Positions 38,763-47,772 of a stretch of DNA of 64,000 nt are shown in pieces (position 1 is the first letter of the stretch; each line of letters opens with the position of its first letter). The DNA lies in the NCBI RefSeq assembly GCF_009833125.1, contig NZ_QRCC01000009.1:62001-126000 (forward strand). Reading direction: 5' to 3'. The stretch is from Nitrosomonas sp. HPC101. GTDB taxonomy: Bacteria; Pseudomonadota; Gammaproteobacteria; Burkholderiales; Nitrosomonadaceae. The notes below the pieces were generated by a model that did no database searches, had not been told where the DNA came from, and worked only from the letters and a program-made list of their open reading frames with translations. A program made the translations under genes and the position numbers.

Positions 38763-40127
38763 CTATATTCCGTTCAACACCAGCTGTTCCGGTTGATTCA
38801 GCTCGATTTGCAGTTGCTGGCGGTACAGCTGGACGGTACCTTGCGCGCAAGCCAGGTGGGATACGGCGTTTTGTCCGTTCAGCTGCGTGAATCCGGCGCG
38901 ATGGTTGCCCCAGATAATCAGAGTCAATCGGTTTTTTGCAGGGTAGGCAGCACCGATTTCAATCCAGGTCGGGCTGCCTTTGATATCCCTGCGCTCGGTA
39001 ATCCGCATAATTTTGCCGGCGACGGCAATCTGTTTGTTTACGTATGTTACTGCTTCACGCCAGCCAACCGGATTGGCGCAGGATGGGCCTACCACGATCT
39101 GTACTGGCTGATCAGCCTGAAATGTTTGCGTCGGTCTGCCATCCGGACTTACAGCAAGCGGATCTGATGATGGATCTCTTGCCGGTTTTCTGACGGGAAC
39201 CGGTATTTCTGCAGTAATTTGCACTGATGATTCCATCTCACCCGTGAGCAGATCGGCTTTTGCTGTTTCTGCTGGGCTTGCTGCGGCTGCCTGCATTTGC
39301 GATTGTGCTGTATCTGTTGCTTTTACCGGCGCGGGGGCTGCTGTGACGGAAGCAGTCAGCGCTTTCAAGTGTGTCTGCGCCGTTTGAACAGCAGACAATC
39401 TGTCCGCTGACAGACTGAGAATAAGCGTGACAAAAATGACGGCCAGCAGTGCAGCAAATGCCCAAATGGCTGTTTTCATGATGGAAGCTTCCTTTTCGAG
39501 TGTTTGTATCGTATTCAGTGCCTGGTTCAGCGCTTCCAGCCGGGTGGTTTCGCGATCGTTTAATGGCACCGCCCGGCGGGCATGTTCAAGCTGTTGCTGC
39601 AGTTGCCGGATTTGTCCGGCGAGTTTTTGTCTTTCAGCTGTGGCTGCAGATTTAGATTCAAATGCAGCCAGCTGAAGATTGAGTTTGCCGATAGTGCGCT
39701 CCAGCTGTGCCTGATGCTCACTTTTTTGTCGCTCGCGGCGCAGCAGCAGTTCAATGTGTTTGCGACAGCGGCCAGGATAATCACGCACATCGCTATTGGC
39801 AAAGCGCAGTACAAACCAGCCCTGCGAAACCAGCGCCGCCTGTCTGCGCTGCCAGTCGATAAAATCCTGGCGGCTCATACCGCTGCCGGTGCCGCGTTTG
39901 TCGTAACCATCGATTTCGATCGCGATTTTTACCAGTTCACCTTCCTGCAGCACAAAATCGCAGTAGCGGGTTCTGCCACCCATATCGGTGAAATGGAATT
40001 GTGTGGAAACTGAAGAAAAATCAATATCCCTGATCTTCGACAGTACATTCTCCACAAACAGTTTTTCATAATCGCTGCCGAATTTATCCTCGTTCTCGAT
40101 CAGCCATTCGTTAAATGTTGTTTCCAT
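38763..40127 (-). CDS. Membrane-anchored protein with PD-(D/E)XK nuclease-like domain and OB-fold-like C-terminus
   Basis: A 454-residue multi-domain protein beside array 2. Residues 1-130 match DUF559/Vsr-like nucleases: TRYCDFVL (D57), VKIAIEIDG (E71, D73), then GWFVLRFANSDV. Residues about 130-215 form a coiled coil, 218-240 a membrane span (WAFAALLAVIFVTLILSL), and 241-350 a Pro/Ala/Thr-rich linker. Residues about 350-454 contain EAVTYVNKQIAVAGKIMRI and LTLIIWGNHRAGF, an OB-fold-like pattern. The nuclease part would face the cytoplasm. The combination is unfamiliar to me. It reads toward the array, so co-inheritance with the CRISPR system is likely; a functional link is inference. Confidence 0.75.
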   Translation of the reverse strand: METTFNEWLIENEDKFGSDYEKLFVENVLSKIRDIDFSSVSTQFHFTDMGGRTRYCDFVLQEGELVKIAIEIDGYDKRGTGSGMSRQDFIDWQRRQAALVSQGWFVLRFANSDVRDYPGRCRKHIELLLRRERQKSEHQAQLERTIGKLNLQLAAFESKSAATAERQKLAGQIRQLQQQLEHARRAVPLNDRETTRLEALNQALNTIQTLEKEASIMKTAIWAFAALLAVIFVTLILSLSADRLSAVQTAQTHLKALTASVTAAPAPVKATDTAQSQMQAAAASPAETAKADLLTGEMESSVQITAEIPVPVRKPARDPSSDPLAVSPDGRPTQTFQADQPVQIVVGPSCANPVGWREAVTYVNKQIAVAGKIMRITERRDIKGSPTWIEIGAAYPAKNRLTLIIWGNHRAGFTQLNGQNAVSHLACAQGTVQLYRQQLQIELNQPEQLVLNGI

Positions 40128-40224
40128 ATCTGGTGTTCTGACGGTGTTCTGAATTCTGCCCGGTTCCGGTGCAGCTTTATTAACAGCGCCGAGTATGCGT
40201 CAGTCCTGATCCGGTATGGAGGGC

Positions 40225-40236
40225 GGCAAGCTTGCC
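40225..40236. repeat. GGCAAGCTTGCC palindrome, copy 4
   Basis: Perfect 12-bp palindrome upstream of the nuclease-like gene, in GGGCGGCAAGCTTGCC context, the rightmost copy. It lies between that gene's start (40127) and the 3' end of the AI-2E transporter gene, at the outer edge of the CRISPR locus. Confidence 0.7.
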
Positions 40237-40288
40237 AGCGGTGCAACGTAACGTCGTAATCGGCATGCCTAACGCCGATACAGCTTCT

Positions 40289-41347
40289 TTAATTCTTCAT
40301 TGTTTCCATATATTGTGCGTGCAGATGTCTGAGTAAAACCAGCAAAACTGCGCTGATCGGCAACGCCAGCAAGATTCCGATAAAGCCGAACAGCTGACCA
40401 AAAGCCAGTAATGCGAAGATGACCGCCACCGGGTGCAAACCGATACGTTCCCCTACTAATCGGGGAGTGATCAGCATGCTTTCCAGCAGCTGTCCTGATC
40501 CGACAACCACCCAGACCGTAATAACGCTACTCCAGTCCTGAAATTGTGTGATCGCTGCAAAAGTTGCCAGCGCGAGTCCGGTTATGGTTCCCAGATAAGG
40601 CACAAATACCAGAATGCCGGACATCAATCCAATCGGTAAAGCAAATTCCAGGTTGACCAGCCACAGCCCCGTTACGTAATAAATACTCATGATGGTCATG
40701 ACCGCCATTTCTCCACGCATGAATTCAGCCAGCACATCATCTGTTTCTTTTGCCAGAGTAAAGGCCTGTTCCTGCCAGACAGGTGGAATCAGCTCTCCTA
40801 TCTGCCTGACAAGATTATTCCAGTCACGCAACAGGTAAAACAGCACAACCGGCACCAGCACCATGTTCATCAGGAATGTCAAAATGATCAGGCCACCACT
40901 CTTCAGGGAAGGCAGTAATCGCGCAGCAATCCCGCCGGCACTTTGCCAGTTTTCTGTCAGCATTTGTTTGAGTGAGGCGATATCAATCTGCAGCTCGATA
41001 TTGAAATGATCTTCCACCCAGGGAATAAACTGATTTTTCACCAAATCAAGAAAAAACGGAATCCGTTCAATCAGCCGGGAAACCTCCCTTTCGAACAGTG
41101 GGAACAAAATCAGCACCATGGCGGTAAATATTCCCATCGTCAGGAGCATGACAAAAATGGTGCTCAATGTTCTGGGAATCTTTCTGATTTCAAGCCAGGT
41201 CACCAATGGATTGCAGATATAGGCAATCACTGCTGCCAAAAGAAAGGGCGTTAGAATGGGATTGAGCAGATAAATCAACCCACCGACAATGGCAGTGAGC
41301 ACTAAATACCAGAGCAGGCGGGAATCCGGGGAATATTTATCGTTCAT
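40289..41347 (-). CDS. AI-2E/PerM-family membrane transporter
   Basis: An inner-membrane protein of 352 residues with about eight membrane spans ([37 protein letters not shown], late [27 protein letters not shown]). The family motif [19 protein letters not shown] is present. Members export small molecules or ions and some have been linked to autoinducer 2 and to Na+/H+ exchange; substrate unknown. The start at 41347 is chosen because the longer reading overlaps purM regulatory DNA. It diverges from purM, a common neighbour in betaproteobacteria. Confidence 0.9.
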   Translation of the reverse strand: MNDKYSPDSRLLWYLVLTAIVGGLIYLLNPILTPFLLAAVIAYICNPLVTWLEIRKIPRTLSTIFVMLLTMGIFTAMVLILFPLFEREVSRLIERIPFFLDLVKNQFIPWVEDHFNIELQIDIASLKQMLTENWQSAGGIAARLLPSLKSGGLIILTFLMNMVLVPVVLFYLLRDWNNLVRQIGELIPPVWQEQAFTLAKETDDVLAEFMRGEMAVMTIMSIYYVTGLWLVNLEFALPIGLMSGILVFVPYLGTITGLALATFAAITQFQDWSSVITVWVVVGSGQLLESMLITPRLVGERIGLHPVAVIFALLAFGQLFGFIGILLALPISAVLLVLLRHLHAQYMETMKN

Positions 41348-41402
41348 GGTAAAATCATGCTTTAAAAACCGCACTCTAGCCTTAACCCTGCGAGAACTCA
41401 AC

Positions 41403-42461
41403 TTGACTGCATCCCATTCCACAGATTCTGACAAGAACTCGATTTCCTATCGCGCATCCGGCGTTGATATTGATGCGGGAAATCACCTGATCGAGATCAT
41501 CAAACCCTTTGCACAGCGTACCCTGCGCCCGGAAGCGCTGGGGGGGATTGGTGGATTTGGCGCATTGTTCGAAGTTCCTGGAAAATACCGGCAACCGGTA
41601 CTGGTATCCGGAACGGATGGTGTCGGCACAAAACTCAAGCTGGCGTTCCGGTATGCGCAACACGCAACCATTGGTATCGATCTGGTCGCCATGAGTGTGA
41701 ACGATATCCTGGTACAAGGTGCTGAACCCCTGTTTTTTCTGGATTATTTTGCCTGCGGCAAATTGGATGTGGAAACGGCCGCACAGGTGATTCAAGGTAT
41801 CGCGCACGGCTGTGAGCAGGCAGGTTGCGCACTGATTGGCGGAGAAACGGCAGAAATGCCCGGTATGTACCCGGAAGGCGAATATGATCTGGCCGGTTTT
41901 GCGGTAGGTGTGGTGGAAAAAGACCGGATTATCGATGGTTCCAGTATCAGAGAAAATGATCTCGTGCTGGGAATTGCCTCAAGTGGTCCGCATTCCAACG
42001 GATTTTCACTGATACGCAAAATACTCGACCGTCATGCGGGACAACCCGATACCGGACTTGATGAAACCTGGCTTATAAATGCGCTTCTGGCGCCAACCCG
42101 TATTTACGTGAAATCAGTACTGGCGCTGCTGGCAGAACTCCCTGTTAAAGGATTAGCACATATTACCGGTGGTGGATTACTGGAAAATATTCCACGTATT
42201 TTGCCAGATGGCGTCATGGCTCATATTGACCGCAGCGCCTGGGTGCGCCCTCCCCTGTTTGACTGGCTGCAACAACACGGTAACGTAGCGGAAGAAGAAA
42301 TGTTGCACGTTTTCAACTGTGGCATAGGCATGGCTGTCATCGTGGCGCCGGAACACGCTTCAACTGCCACCGATATTCTGCACAACCATGGTGAAACCGT
42401 GTGGCAAGTCGGCACAATTCAATCCCGCAAACCCGAAACACCGCCGATCGTCATTGCCTGA
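41403..42461 (+). CDS. purM: Phosphoribosylformylglycinamidine cyclo-ligase
   Basis: The fifth step of purine synthesis: ATP-dependent closure of the imidazole ring to give AIR. About 352 residues starting at TTG 41403 (LTASHSTD) after a GCGAGA-like site; a longer in-frame reading from an ATG at 41346 exists. Family motifs are [51 protein letters not shown] and [17 protein letters not shown]. It is followed by purN after 10 bp. Confidence 0.96.
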   Translation: MTASHSTDSDKNSISYRASGVDIDAGNHLIEIIKPFAQRTLRPEALGGIGGFGALFEVPGKYRQPVLVSGTDGVGTKLKLAFRYAQHATIGIDLVAMSVNDILVQGAEPLFFLDYFACGKLDVETAAQVIQGIAHGCEQAGCALIGGETAEMPGMYPEGEYDLAGFAVGVVEKDRIIDGSSIRENDLVLGIASSGPHSNGFSLIRKILDRHAGQPDTGLDETWLINALLAPTRIYVKSVLALLAELPVKGLAHITGGGLLENIPRILPDGVMAHIDRSAWVRPPLFDWLQQHGNVAEEEMLHVFNCGIGMAVIVAPEHASTATDILHNHGETVWQVGTIQSRKPETPPIVIA

Positions 42462-42471
42462 AGAAGGAACC

Positions 42472-43104
42472 ATGCAATCAATGGTCATCCTCATTTCCGG
42501 TCGCGGCAGCAATATGCAGGCATTGCTGGAAGCCGGGCTGCCGGTTGCAGCAGTTATCAGTAACAATCCGGCGGCAGAAGGCTTGGCATTTTCCCGAGCA
42601 CATGGCATTCCGACGCATGCGATTGATCATCGTGCATTTTCCGGACGGGAGGCTTTCGATTCTGCGCTGGCAGAAATAATCGATACCTACCAACCTGATC
42701 TGGTTGCTCTGGCTGGCTTCATGCGTATCCTGTCCGAATCGTTCGTCAACCATTATCAGGGCAGGCTGATAAATATCCACCCTTCCCTGCTGCCGGCATT
42801 CTCCGGACTGGATACGCATGTTCGCGCATTGCAAGAAGGGGTCAAAATTCATGGTTGCACGGTTCATTTTGTTACACCAAAACTGGATCATGGTCCTATC
42901 ATTATCCAGGCTGCTGTACCCGTACTCGCCGATGATACGCCTGCAACACTGGCAGCGAGAGTGCTGGCACAGGAGCACCGTATTTACCCGCAGGCGGCAA
43001 ACTGGTTTCTGCAGGGGCAATTGACCCTGGCAGAAAATCGCGTCGAAACCGGAATAGCCTGTGACGGACAAAAAGTTCTCTATTCTCCCGGGATCACATC
43101 ATGA
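42472..43104 (+). CDS. purN: Phosphoribosylglycinamide formyltransferase
   Basis: Transfers a formyl group from 10-formyl-tetrahydrofolate to GAR, the third step in purine synthesis. The 210 residues begin MQSMVILISGRGSNMQALLEA after AAGAAGGAAC. Catalytic residues are in GRLINIHPSLLPAFSG (Asn-His) and HFVTPKLDHGPII (Asp). It overlaps the next gene by four bases (ATGA). Confidence 0.96.
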   Translation: MQSMVILISGRGSNMQALLEAGLPVAAVISNNPAAEGLAFSRAHGIPTHAIDHRAFSGREAFDSALAEIIDTYQPDLVALAGFMRILSESFVNHYQGRLINIHPSLLPAFSGLDTHVRALQEGVKIHGCTVHFVTPKLDHGPIIIQAAVPVLADDTPATLAARVLAQEHRIYPQAANWFLQGQLTLAENRVETGIACDGQKVLYSPGITS

Positions 43105-43826
43105 AATTTTCACTATTCATAGCCCTGTTTTTCTGGGCAGGCAGTATCGCTTGTGCCACTGATCTACCTGAACGTATTGATATCGACTACACGCTCAGTG
43201 GCCTTATCGGCCAGGGCAAGGCACATGAAACGCTGCTTGTGCAGAATAAAAACGGGATCCAGCACTATACCCTTGACAGCGAAATTTCAGCCAGCGGACT
43301 TCTCAAACTGGTCAAGCGTGGCAGTATTATTCGCCACAGTGAAGGCACGATTATTCCGAACAAAGGAATGCAGCCTCTGCATTTTTCAGATCAACGGGGT
43401 GAAAAACCAGCACGCACAGTTGAATTTGACTGGAACGAAGCACGTATTATTTATCGCCGTAAAGGTCAGGAAATAACGGAAAACCTGCCGGAAGGAACAC
43501 TGGATGAATTAAGTGTCGCCTATCATTTCATTTTTACTGCTCCTCCTCAACAAACAGTCAGCATACATGAAACCGACTACCGCGTTCTGCACCTGGTTCG
43601 CTATGCTGTCACTCAAGAAACATTGGATACGCCAATAGGCAAGCTGGCCACGATCGTACTCACGAAACAGCAGGAACCGGGAGATTCGTTCAGGAAAAAA
43701 ATCTGGCTGGCAACAGATCATCATATGCTGCCCGTACGCATTATTTCGACAGAAAAGCACGGAATGGAAGTAGATCAGATCGTTACGAAAATAGATTACA
43801 AATCTCCAGCAGATTCTGCACAGTAA
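43101..43826 (+). CDS. DUF3108 exported protein
   Basis: A 241-residue protein with a Sec signal peptide (about residues 1-20, FIALFFWAGSIACA). The mature part has repeated beta-strand patterns (IDYTLSGLIGQGKAHETLLVQ, ISASGLLKLVKRGS, ARTVEFDWNEARIIYR) typical of the DUF3108 family, which is often next to purN in betaproteobacteria. The role is unknown; location is periplasm or outer membrane. Translation is likely coupled to purN by the ATGA overlap. Confidence 0.8.
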   Translation: MKFSLFIALFFWAGSIACATDLPERIDIDYTLSGLIGQGKAHETLLVQNKNGIQHYTLDSEISASGLLKLVKRGSIIRHSEGTIIPNKGMQPLHFSDQRGEKPARTVEFDWNEARIIYRRKGQEITENLPEGTLDELSVAYHFIFTAPPQQTVSIHETDYRVLHLVRYAVTQETLDTPIGKLATIVLTKQQEPGDSFRKKIWLATDHHMLPVRIISTEKHGMEVDQIVTKIDYKSPADSAQ

Positions 43827-43842
43827 CTCATTTAAACCCTCT

Positions 43843-45117
43843 ATGCGACTCACCCTAGAACGACTGGATCTGCTGATTGCTGCTGTCCGCAAGATATTGC
43901 CCTTGCAGGCGCCGGCCGATGTATTGTTACGGCAATTCTTTCAGGATCGTCCACAACTGGGCCAGAATGACCGGAACGCGATCGCAGAAACTGTTTTTGG
44001 TGTCCTCAGACACCGGTTTTTCCTGGAAGTACTGGCTGAAAAAGGCACTGCCCGCAAACTGGTACTGGCTTATCTGACCAGATTCCAGGGCATGAATCTG
44101 CGGGAGCTAACACCACTCATTCGGGAGGCGGAATCCAAATGGATCCAGCAGATCAAAGCAGTCAGGCTGGAAGAACAACCACTGTTCATACAGGCAGAAT
44201 TCCCGGAATGGCTGGTGACAAAACTGCAACAATCCTGGTCAGATGAAGATATTCTGCGCCTCGGCCAGGTTTTACAACAGCCAGCGCCACTGGATATACG
44301 TGTCAACAGCCTGCTTGTAAAACGTGAAGAAATCATTGTCGCACTGAAGCAGGAAGGAATTGAAGCTCACCCCACTCCCTTTTCTCCCGTGGGTATGCGT
44401 CTCACAGGTAAACCGGCAATCAACCGAAGTGCCTTGTTCCTTTCCGGAAAAATTGAAGTACAGGATGAAGGCAGTCAGATTCTTGGTTTTCTGCTCGCGC
44501 CCAAACGAGGCGAGATGGTAGTGGATTTTTGTGCAGGCGCAGGTGGCAAGACATTGCTGCTTGGCGCGCTGATGCATTCGCGTGGGCGCCTGTATGCTTT
44601 TGATGTTTCCGAAAAACGACTCAACAATCTCAAACCCCGCCTTAAGCGCTCAGGATTATCAAATGTCCACCCGCAACGTATTGATAGTGAAAAAGATATC
44701 AAGCTGAAACGATTAGCAGGAAAAATTGACCGGGTATTGGTCGATGCGCCCTGCAGCGGGCTGGGTACCTTGCGCCGCAATCCGGATTTGAAGTGGCGGC
44801 AAAGTCCGGACAGCATCAATGAATTGCAAAAAAAACAAACAGCCATTCTCACAGCTGCTGCGAAGCTGCTAAAACCGGGAGGGCGTCTGGTTTATGCGAC
44901 CTGCAGCCTGCTGCCAGAAGAAAATCAACAGGTGATTGAATATTTCTTAGCACATCATCCGCAATTCTCCATACTTGATTGCGGAGAACTGCTTGCACAA
45001 CAAAAAATCCACCTGCCCGATACGGGTGAATTTTTACAACTCTCCCCATTACATCATAATACTGACGGCTTCTTTGCCGCTGCTCTGGAGCGCTCCAAAA
45101 TAGAGCCTGGAAATTAA
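43843..45117 (+). CDS. RsmB/NOP-family RNA cytosine-C5 methyltransferase
   Basis: A 424-residue S-adenosylmethionine-dependent RNA methyltransferase. The N-terminal helical domain resembles NusB-like RNA binding. The Rossmann domain has VDFCAGAGGKTLLLGALM, motif IV VDAPCSGLGTLRRNPDLKW (resolving Cys) and motif VI VYATCSLLPEENQ (nucleophile Cys), so both catalytic cysteines are present. The target is probably rRNA; whether it is C967 as for RsmB cannot be decided. It lies 16 bp after the DUF3108 gene and ends in a strong terminator. Confidence 0.93.
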   Translation: MRLTLERLDLLIAAVRKILPLQAPADVLLRQFFQDRPQLGQNDRNAIAETVFGVLRHRFFLEVLAEKGTARKLVLAYLTRFQGMNLRELTPLIREAESKWIQQIKAVRLEEQPLFIQAEFPEWLVTKLQQSWSDEDILRLGQVLQQPAPLDIRVNSLLVKREEIIVALKQEGIEAHPTPFSPVGMRLTGKPAINRSALFLSGKIEVQDEGSQILGFLLAPKRGEMVVDFCAGAGGKTLLLGALMHSRGRLYAFDVSEKRLNNLKPRLKRSGLSNVHPQRIDSEKDIKLKRLAGKIDRVLVDAPCSGLGTLRRNPDLKWRQSPDSINELQKKQTAILTAAAKLLKPGGRLVYATCSLLPEENQQVIEYFLAHHPQFSILDCGELLAQQKIHLPDTGEFLQLSPLHHNTDGFFAAALERSKIEPGN

Positions 45118-45118
45118 A

Positions 45119-45147
45119 AAGGGGCCTTTTCTTCTCCAAGGCCCCTT
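45119..45147. terminator. Bidirectional hairpin terminator
   Basis: A 10-bp perfect inverted repeat, AAGGGGCCTT (45119-45128) and AAGGCCCCTT (45138-45147), in the 81-bp gap between the plus-strand methyltransferase and the minus-strand glutaredoxin-like gene. It is well placed to stop both transcripts. A-rich sequence before it supplies a U-run only for the minus direction. Confidence 0.8.
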
Positions 45148-45198
45148 CAAAATGCAAGCAGTAAAAAAATCATCTGCTGGCAGAATTAATTATTATTA

Positions 45199-45435
45199 TT
45201 ATTTCAAATCATCAATACCGGCACCGAAATTAATATGGAATGCCGCTCCGTCGATTACAAGCGCCGGAACTGATTTTACTCCGGCTGCTTCAGCTTCGCT
45301 GATACGTGCTTTATCTGTACCCAGATGAACATTTTCAACCGTGTATTTTGAAGGATCAATAGCATTAGCGACAGCCTGCTCAGCAGACACACAGACGGGA
45401 CAGCCCGCATGATAAAAAACAGCTTTTGATGCCAT
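45199..45435 (-). CDS. Small glutaredoxin/thioredoxin-like protein with CPVC site
   Basis: A 78-residue protein starting at ATG 45435 after an AAGGAGAAA site. The redox site CPVC lies near the N-terminus (KAVFYHAGCPVCVSAEQAV), with the cis-Pro region in VKSVPALVIDG. It is short for a glutaredoxin and is of the compact type seen in many betaproteobacteria. The substrate is unknown. Confidence 0.85.
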   Translation of the reverse strand: MASKAVFYHAGCPVCVSAEQAVANAIDPSKYTVENVHLGTDKARISEAEAAGVKSVPALVIDGAAFHINFGAGIDDLK

Positions 45436-45609
45436 GTGTTTCTCCTTAACCAAGATTCATTAAAACGACACTTTCAAAAACGGAAATTTCCTGATTTATG
45501 CTCGGAATGCTATAGCATCCCGAACGACTTGCAGGCATTCCAAGCTTTGGATTTTAACACACAAAATCAATGAAATGTATTCATCAAGACCCGGTACGAA
45601 AATATCATA

Positions 45610-46158
45610 TCAGTATCGCGGAGGGGATGGCGGATAGCCCGATGGCGGGGGAGGAATATACCGACCCGATGCAGCAGGTGGGTAGGAATAAGTTCTCTGA
45701 TTTACATTACCACCCGATCCTTCAACCAGCCCGGCAGAAACCGGAACACGATGCCCATTGGCATACATACACTGGATGTAGGCGATATCGTAACGTTCCT
45801 GACTAATGGAACCGGATGAGTGTGCCGAGCTACTTCCCGCCAGTCCACCTCCCAGCAACCCGGCTCCCGAACCGATAGCCGCGCCACGCCCGCCACCAAA
45901 CGCAGCACCTGCAGCGGCTCCCAGTGCTGCACCAACTGCTGCACTTTCCACTCCGCTGGACACCGCCGCACTCTTGGGGGTCTGAAAATTGGTTTGCTGG
46001 CCGGCAAACTGTCGACATAAATAATCGTCACTGCGGAACTGATCAAAATTTTTACCATTGCCCGGTAATACCATGATGCTCGGTCCGGTGGGCACATTCA
46101 CACAGGCTGCCAGAAGAACTGCAGCCGGCAAAACAATCAATCTGGAAAAATAGCGCAT
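45610..46158 (-). CDS. Glycine-zipper outer-membrane lipoprotein
   Basis: A 182-residue lipoprotein: signal peptide with lipobox LLAAC at about residue 19. The centre is a glycine-zipper (VGAALGAAAGAAFGGGRGAAIGSGAGLLGGGLAG) of the YMGG/Gly-zipper kind that inserts in membranes. The C-terminus is rich in Pro/Tyr (YIPPPPSGYPPSPPRY). The ATG at 46158 has a CAGGAG site; earlier starts lack a signal peptide fit. It is 14 bp after the gene for another Pro/Tyr-rich envelope protein, so the two are likely one operon. Confidence 0.85.
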   Translation of the reverse strand: MRYFSRLIVLPAAVLLAACVNVPTGPSIMVLPGNGKNFDQFRSDDYLCRQFAGQQTNFQTPKSAAVSSGVESAAVGAALGAAAGAAFGGGRGAAIGSGAGLLGGGLAGSSSAHSSGSISQERYDIAYIQCMYANGHRVPVSAGLVEGSGGNVNQRTYSYPPAASGRYIPPPPSGYPPSPPRY

Positions 46159-46172
46159 TATATGCTCCTGCA

Positions 46173-46730
46173 TTATTGAGCGGGTCTGGGAGGGACTTTT
46201 ATCCATTCACCCGAACAGCGTTCCACCTCCGGATAATAACCGGCAGGATTCTCGCAATAGTACCAGTAATTTGTAACGGTTGACTCAGGAGGTGGCGGAG
46301 GTGCCGGCTGGACAGGCTGCTGCTGGATATAAACCGGCGGATCAGGCGGCACGACTACAACCGGAGGATATGCAACGGGAGGATATGCGGGCCAGTAAAA
46401 GTGGTTGTCGAAGTAACCATAGGGGCGATAATAAGGTTGCCGGTAACGAGGATAATGTTGCCCATAGGCAAACCCTCCATAGATTCCGACATTCCGACCA
46501 GGGTAGCTGAATCGACCGTAAGATCCGAATGAGCTGGCCAAATTGATACCCAGGGAAAATTTAGGTCTTCTTGAATAATAACGCGGTGAATGACGCTGTG
46601 AATAACCACGGTCCCCGTAAGAATATCCACTATAGTTACGGCCATAGTCGTAACTATGGCTCCATGAAACATCACTCATTGTCATTCCAGTCAGCATCAA
46701 AGACAGATAAAGCCAATCGACTTTTTTCAC
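46173..46730 (-). CDS. Pro/Tyr-rich exported protein, YYC-W repeat type
   Basis: A 185-residue protein with a signal peptide (about residues 1-24). The middle is rich in Tyr, Gly and Arg with YRPYGYFDNHFYWPAYPP, then a proline run (PVQPAPPPPPEST). It ends NYWYYCENPAGYYPEVERCSGEWIKVP, a pattern (YYCxxxxGYYPxVxxCxxxWxxVP) common to small bacterial envelope proteins of unknown role. It lies directly upstream of the glycine-zipper lipoprotein gene. Confidence 0.75.
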   Translation of the reverse strand: MKKVDWLYLSLMLTGMTMSDVSWSHSYDYGRNYSGYSYGDRGYSQRHSPRYYSRRPKFSLGINLASSFGSYGRFSYPGRNVGIYGGFAYGQHYPRYRQPYYRPYGYFDNHFYWPAYPPVAYPPVVVVPPDPPVYIQQQPVQPAPPPPPESTVTNYWYYCENPAGYYPEVERCSGEWIKVPPRPAQ

Positions 46731-46954
46731 TCATTGCTCCCCATATATCCGTGATACAGTTACTTTGAAGTATACGCCTGCACTGCTTATTAGTGCAGCA
46801 TCCCTGATAAAGGTTTCAAGTACACGCAACTCTGAAAAAGCACATGAATGGACAGGTATTTTTGTACAAATAAACCTGTACCCTTCTTCTGATTGAGGGC
46901 TGCGGTATACATTTTTGAATCAGACGTTTTAATGTTTGACCCGGGAGATTTCTG

Positions 46955-47674
46955 ATGTCTGGATTGTTCAGCGCGCTTTCAAAAGCCACAATCAACCTTT
47001 TCAACCCTCGCATGCTATGGCTGTGGAGTTGGCCCATACTGGCATCAGTTGTTTTCTGGTGGCTGATTGGGACATTCTTCTGGACACCATTATCAGGCTG
47101 GCTGCTGACCATCATCCCGGCAGACACGCTGCAAAACTGGCTGGAAGCCTCACGTCTGCAGGTCATCGCCGACGGGATGGAAACCATGATCAATCTGATC
47201 ATTTTTATGATATTAACAATCACAACCAGCCTGGTAATTACCGCACTGTTTACCATGCCGGCTTTGGTCAGTTTTGTGGCAAAACGTTACTATCCTGATC
47301 TGACTCCGATGCGGGGTGGCACAGTGGCCGGCAGCTTGCGTAATGTCATATCGGCGATCGCGATTTTTATCATGATCTGGGTAGTAACCATACCACTATG
47401 GTTAACCGGGATCGGCCTGCTGGGGCCGCTACTGGCAGCAGCCTATTTAAATCAGCGGCTGTTTTTCTACGATGCACTATGTGACTATGCCGACAACTCC
47501 GAACTCAACACACTATCGAGCATGAATCGGCCGGCACGCTGGAGTCTGGGTTTTTTGACAGGGCTATTGCAATTCATACCATTGTTAAACTTTTTCGCCC
47601 CCACACTGACCGCACTGGCTTTCATACACTTCGAACTGGCACGCCTGGCAAAACTGCGTCACACCACGAGCTGA
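46955..47674 (+). CDS. EI24-domain membrane protein
   Basis: A 239-residue inner-membrane protein with about six hydrophobic segments. Features include MLWLWSWPILASVVFWWLIG near the N-terminus, MINLIIFMILTITTSLVITALFTMPALVSFV, and WVVTIPLWLTGIGLLGPLLAAAYLNQRLFFYDAL, which fits the EI24/CysZ-like fold. A role in sulfate uptake is possible from CysZ homology but unproven. It has a GGGAGA ribosome site and reads alone. Confidence 0.85.
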   Translation: MSGLFSALSKATINLFNPRMLWLWSWPILASVVFWWLIGTFFWTPLSGWLLTIIPADTLQNWLEASRLQVIADGMETMINLIIFMILTITTSLVITALFTMPALVSFVAKRYYPDLTPMRGGTVAGSLRNVISAIAIFIMIWVVTIPLWLTGIGLLGPLLAAAYLNQRLFFYDALCDYADNSELNTLSSMNRPARWSLGFLTGLLQFIPLLNFFAPTLTALAFIHFELARLAKLRHTTS

Positions 47675-47772
47675 TTGTTACACAACTCGGATTTTTCGTC
47701 TCTTTTACAAGCAAAATCAAGTTTTTCATATCCGAGCCGATACCGAAAGATATCGTGCCAGGAAAATCTGAA

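Noticed and set aside
45199..45453. Longer start of the glutaredoxin-like protein
   Set aside because: The ATG at 45435 has a strong AAGGAG site, and the extra six residues come from that site.
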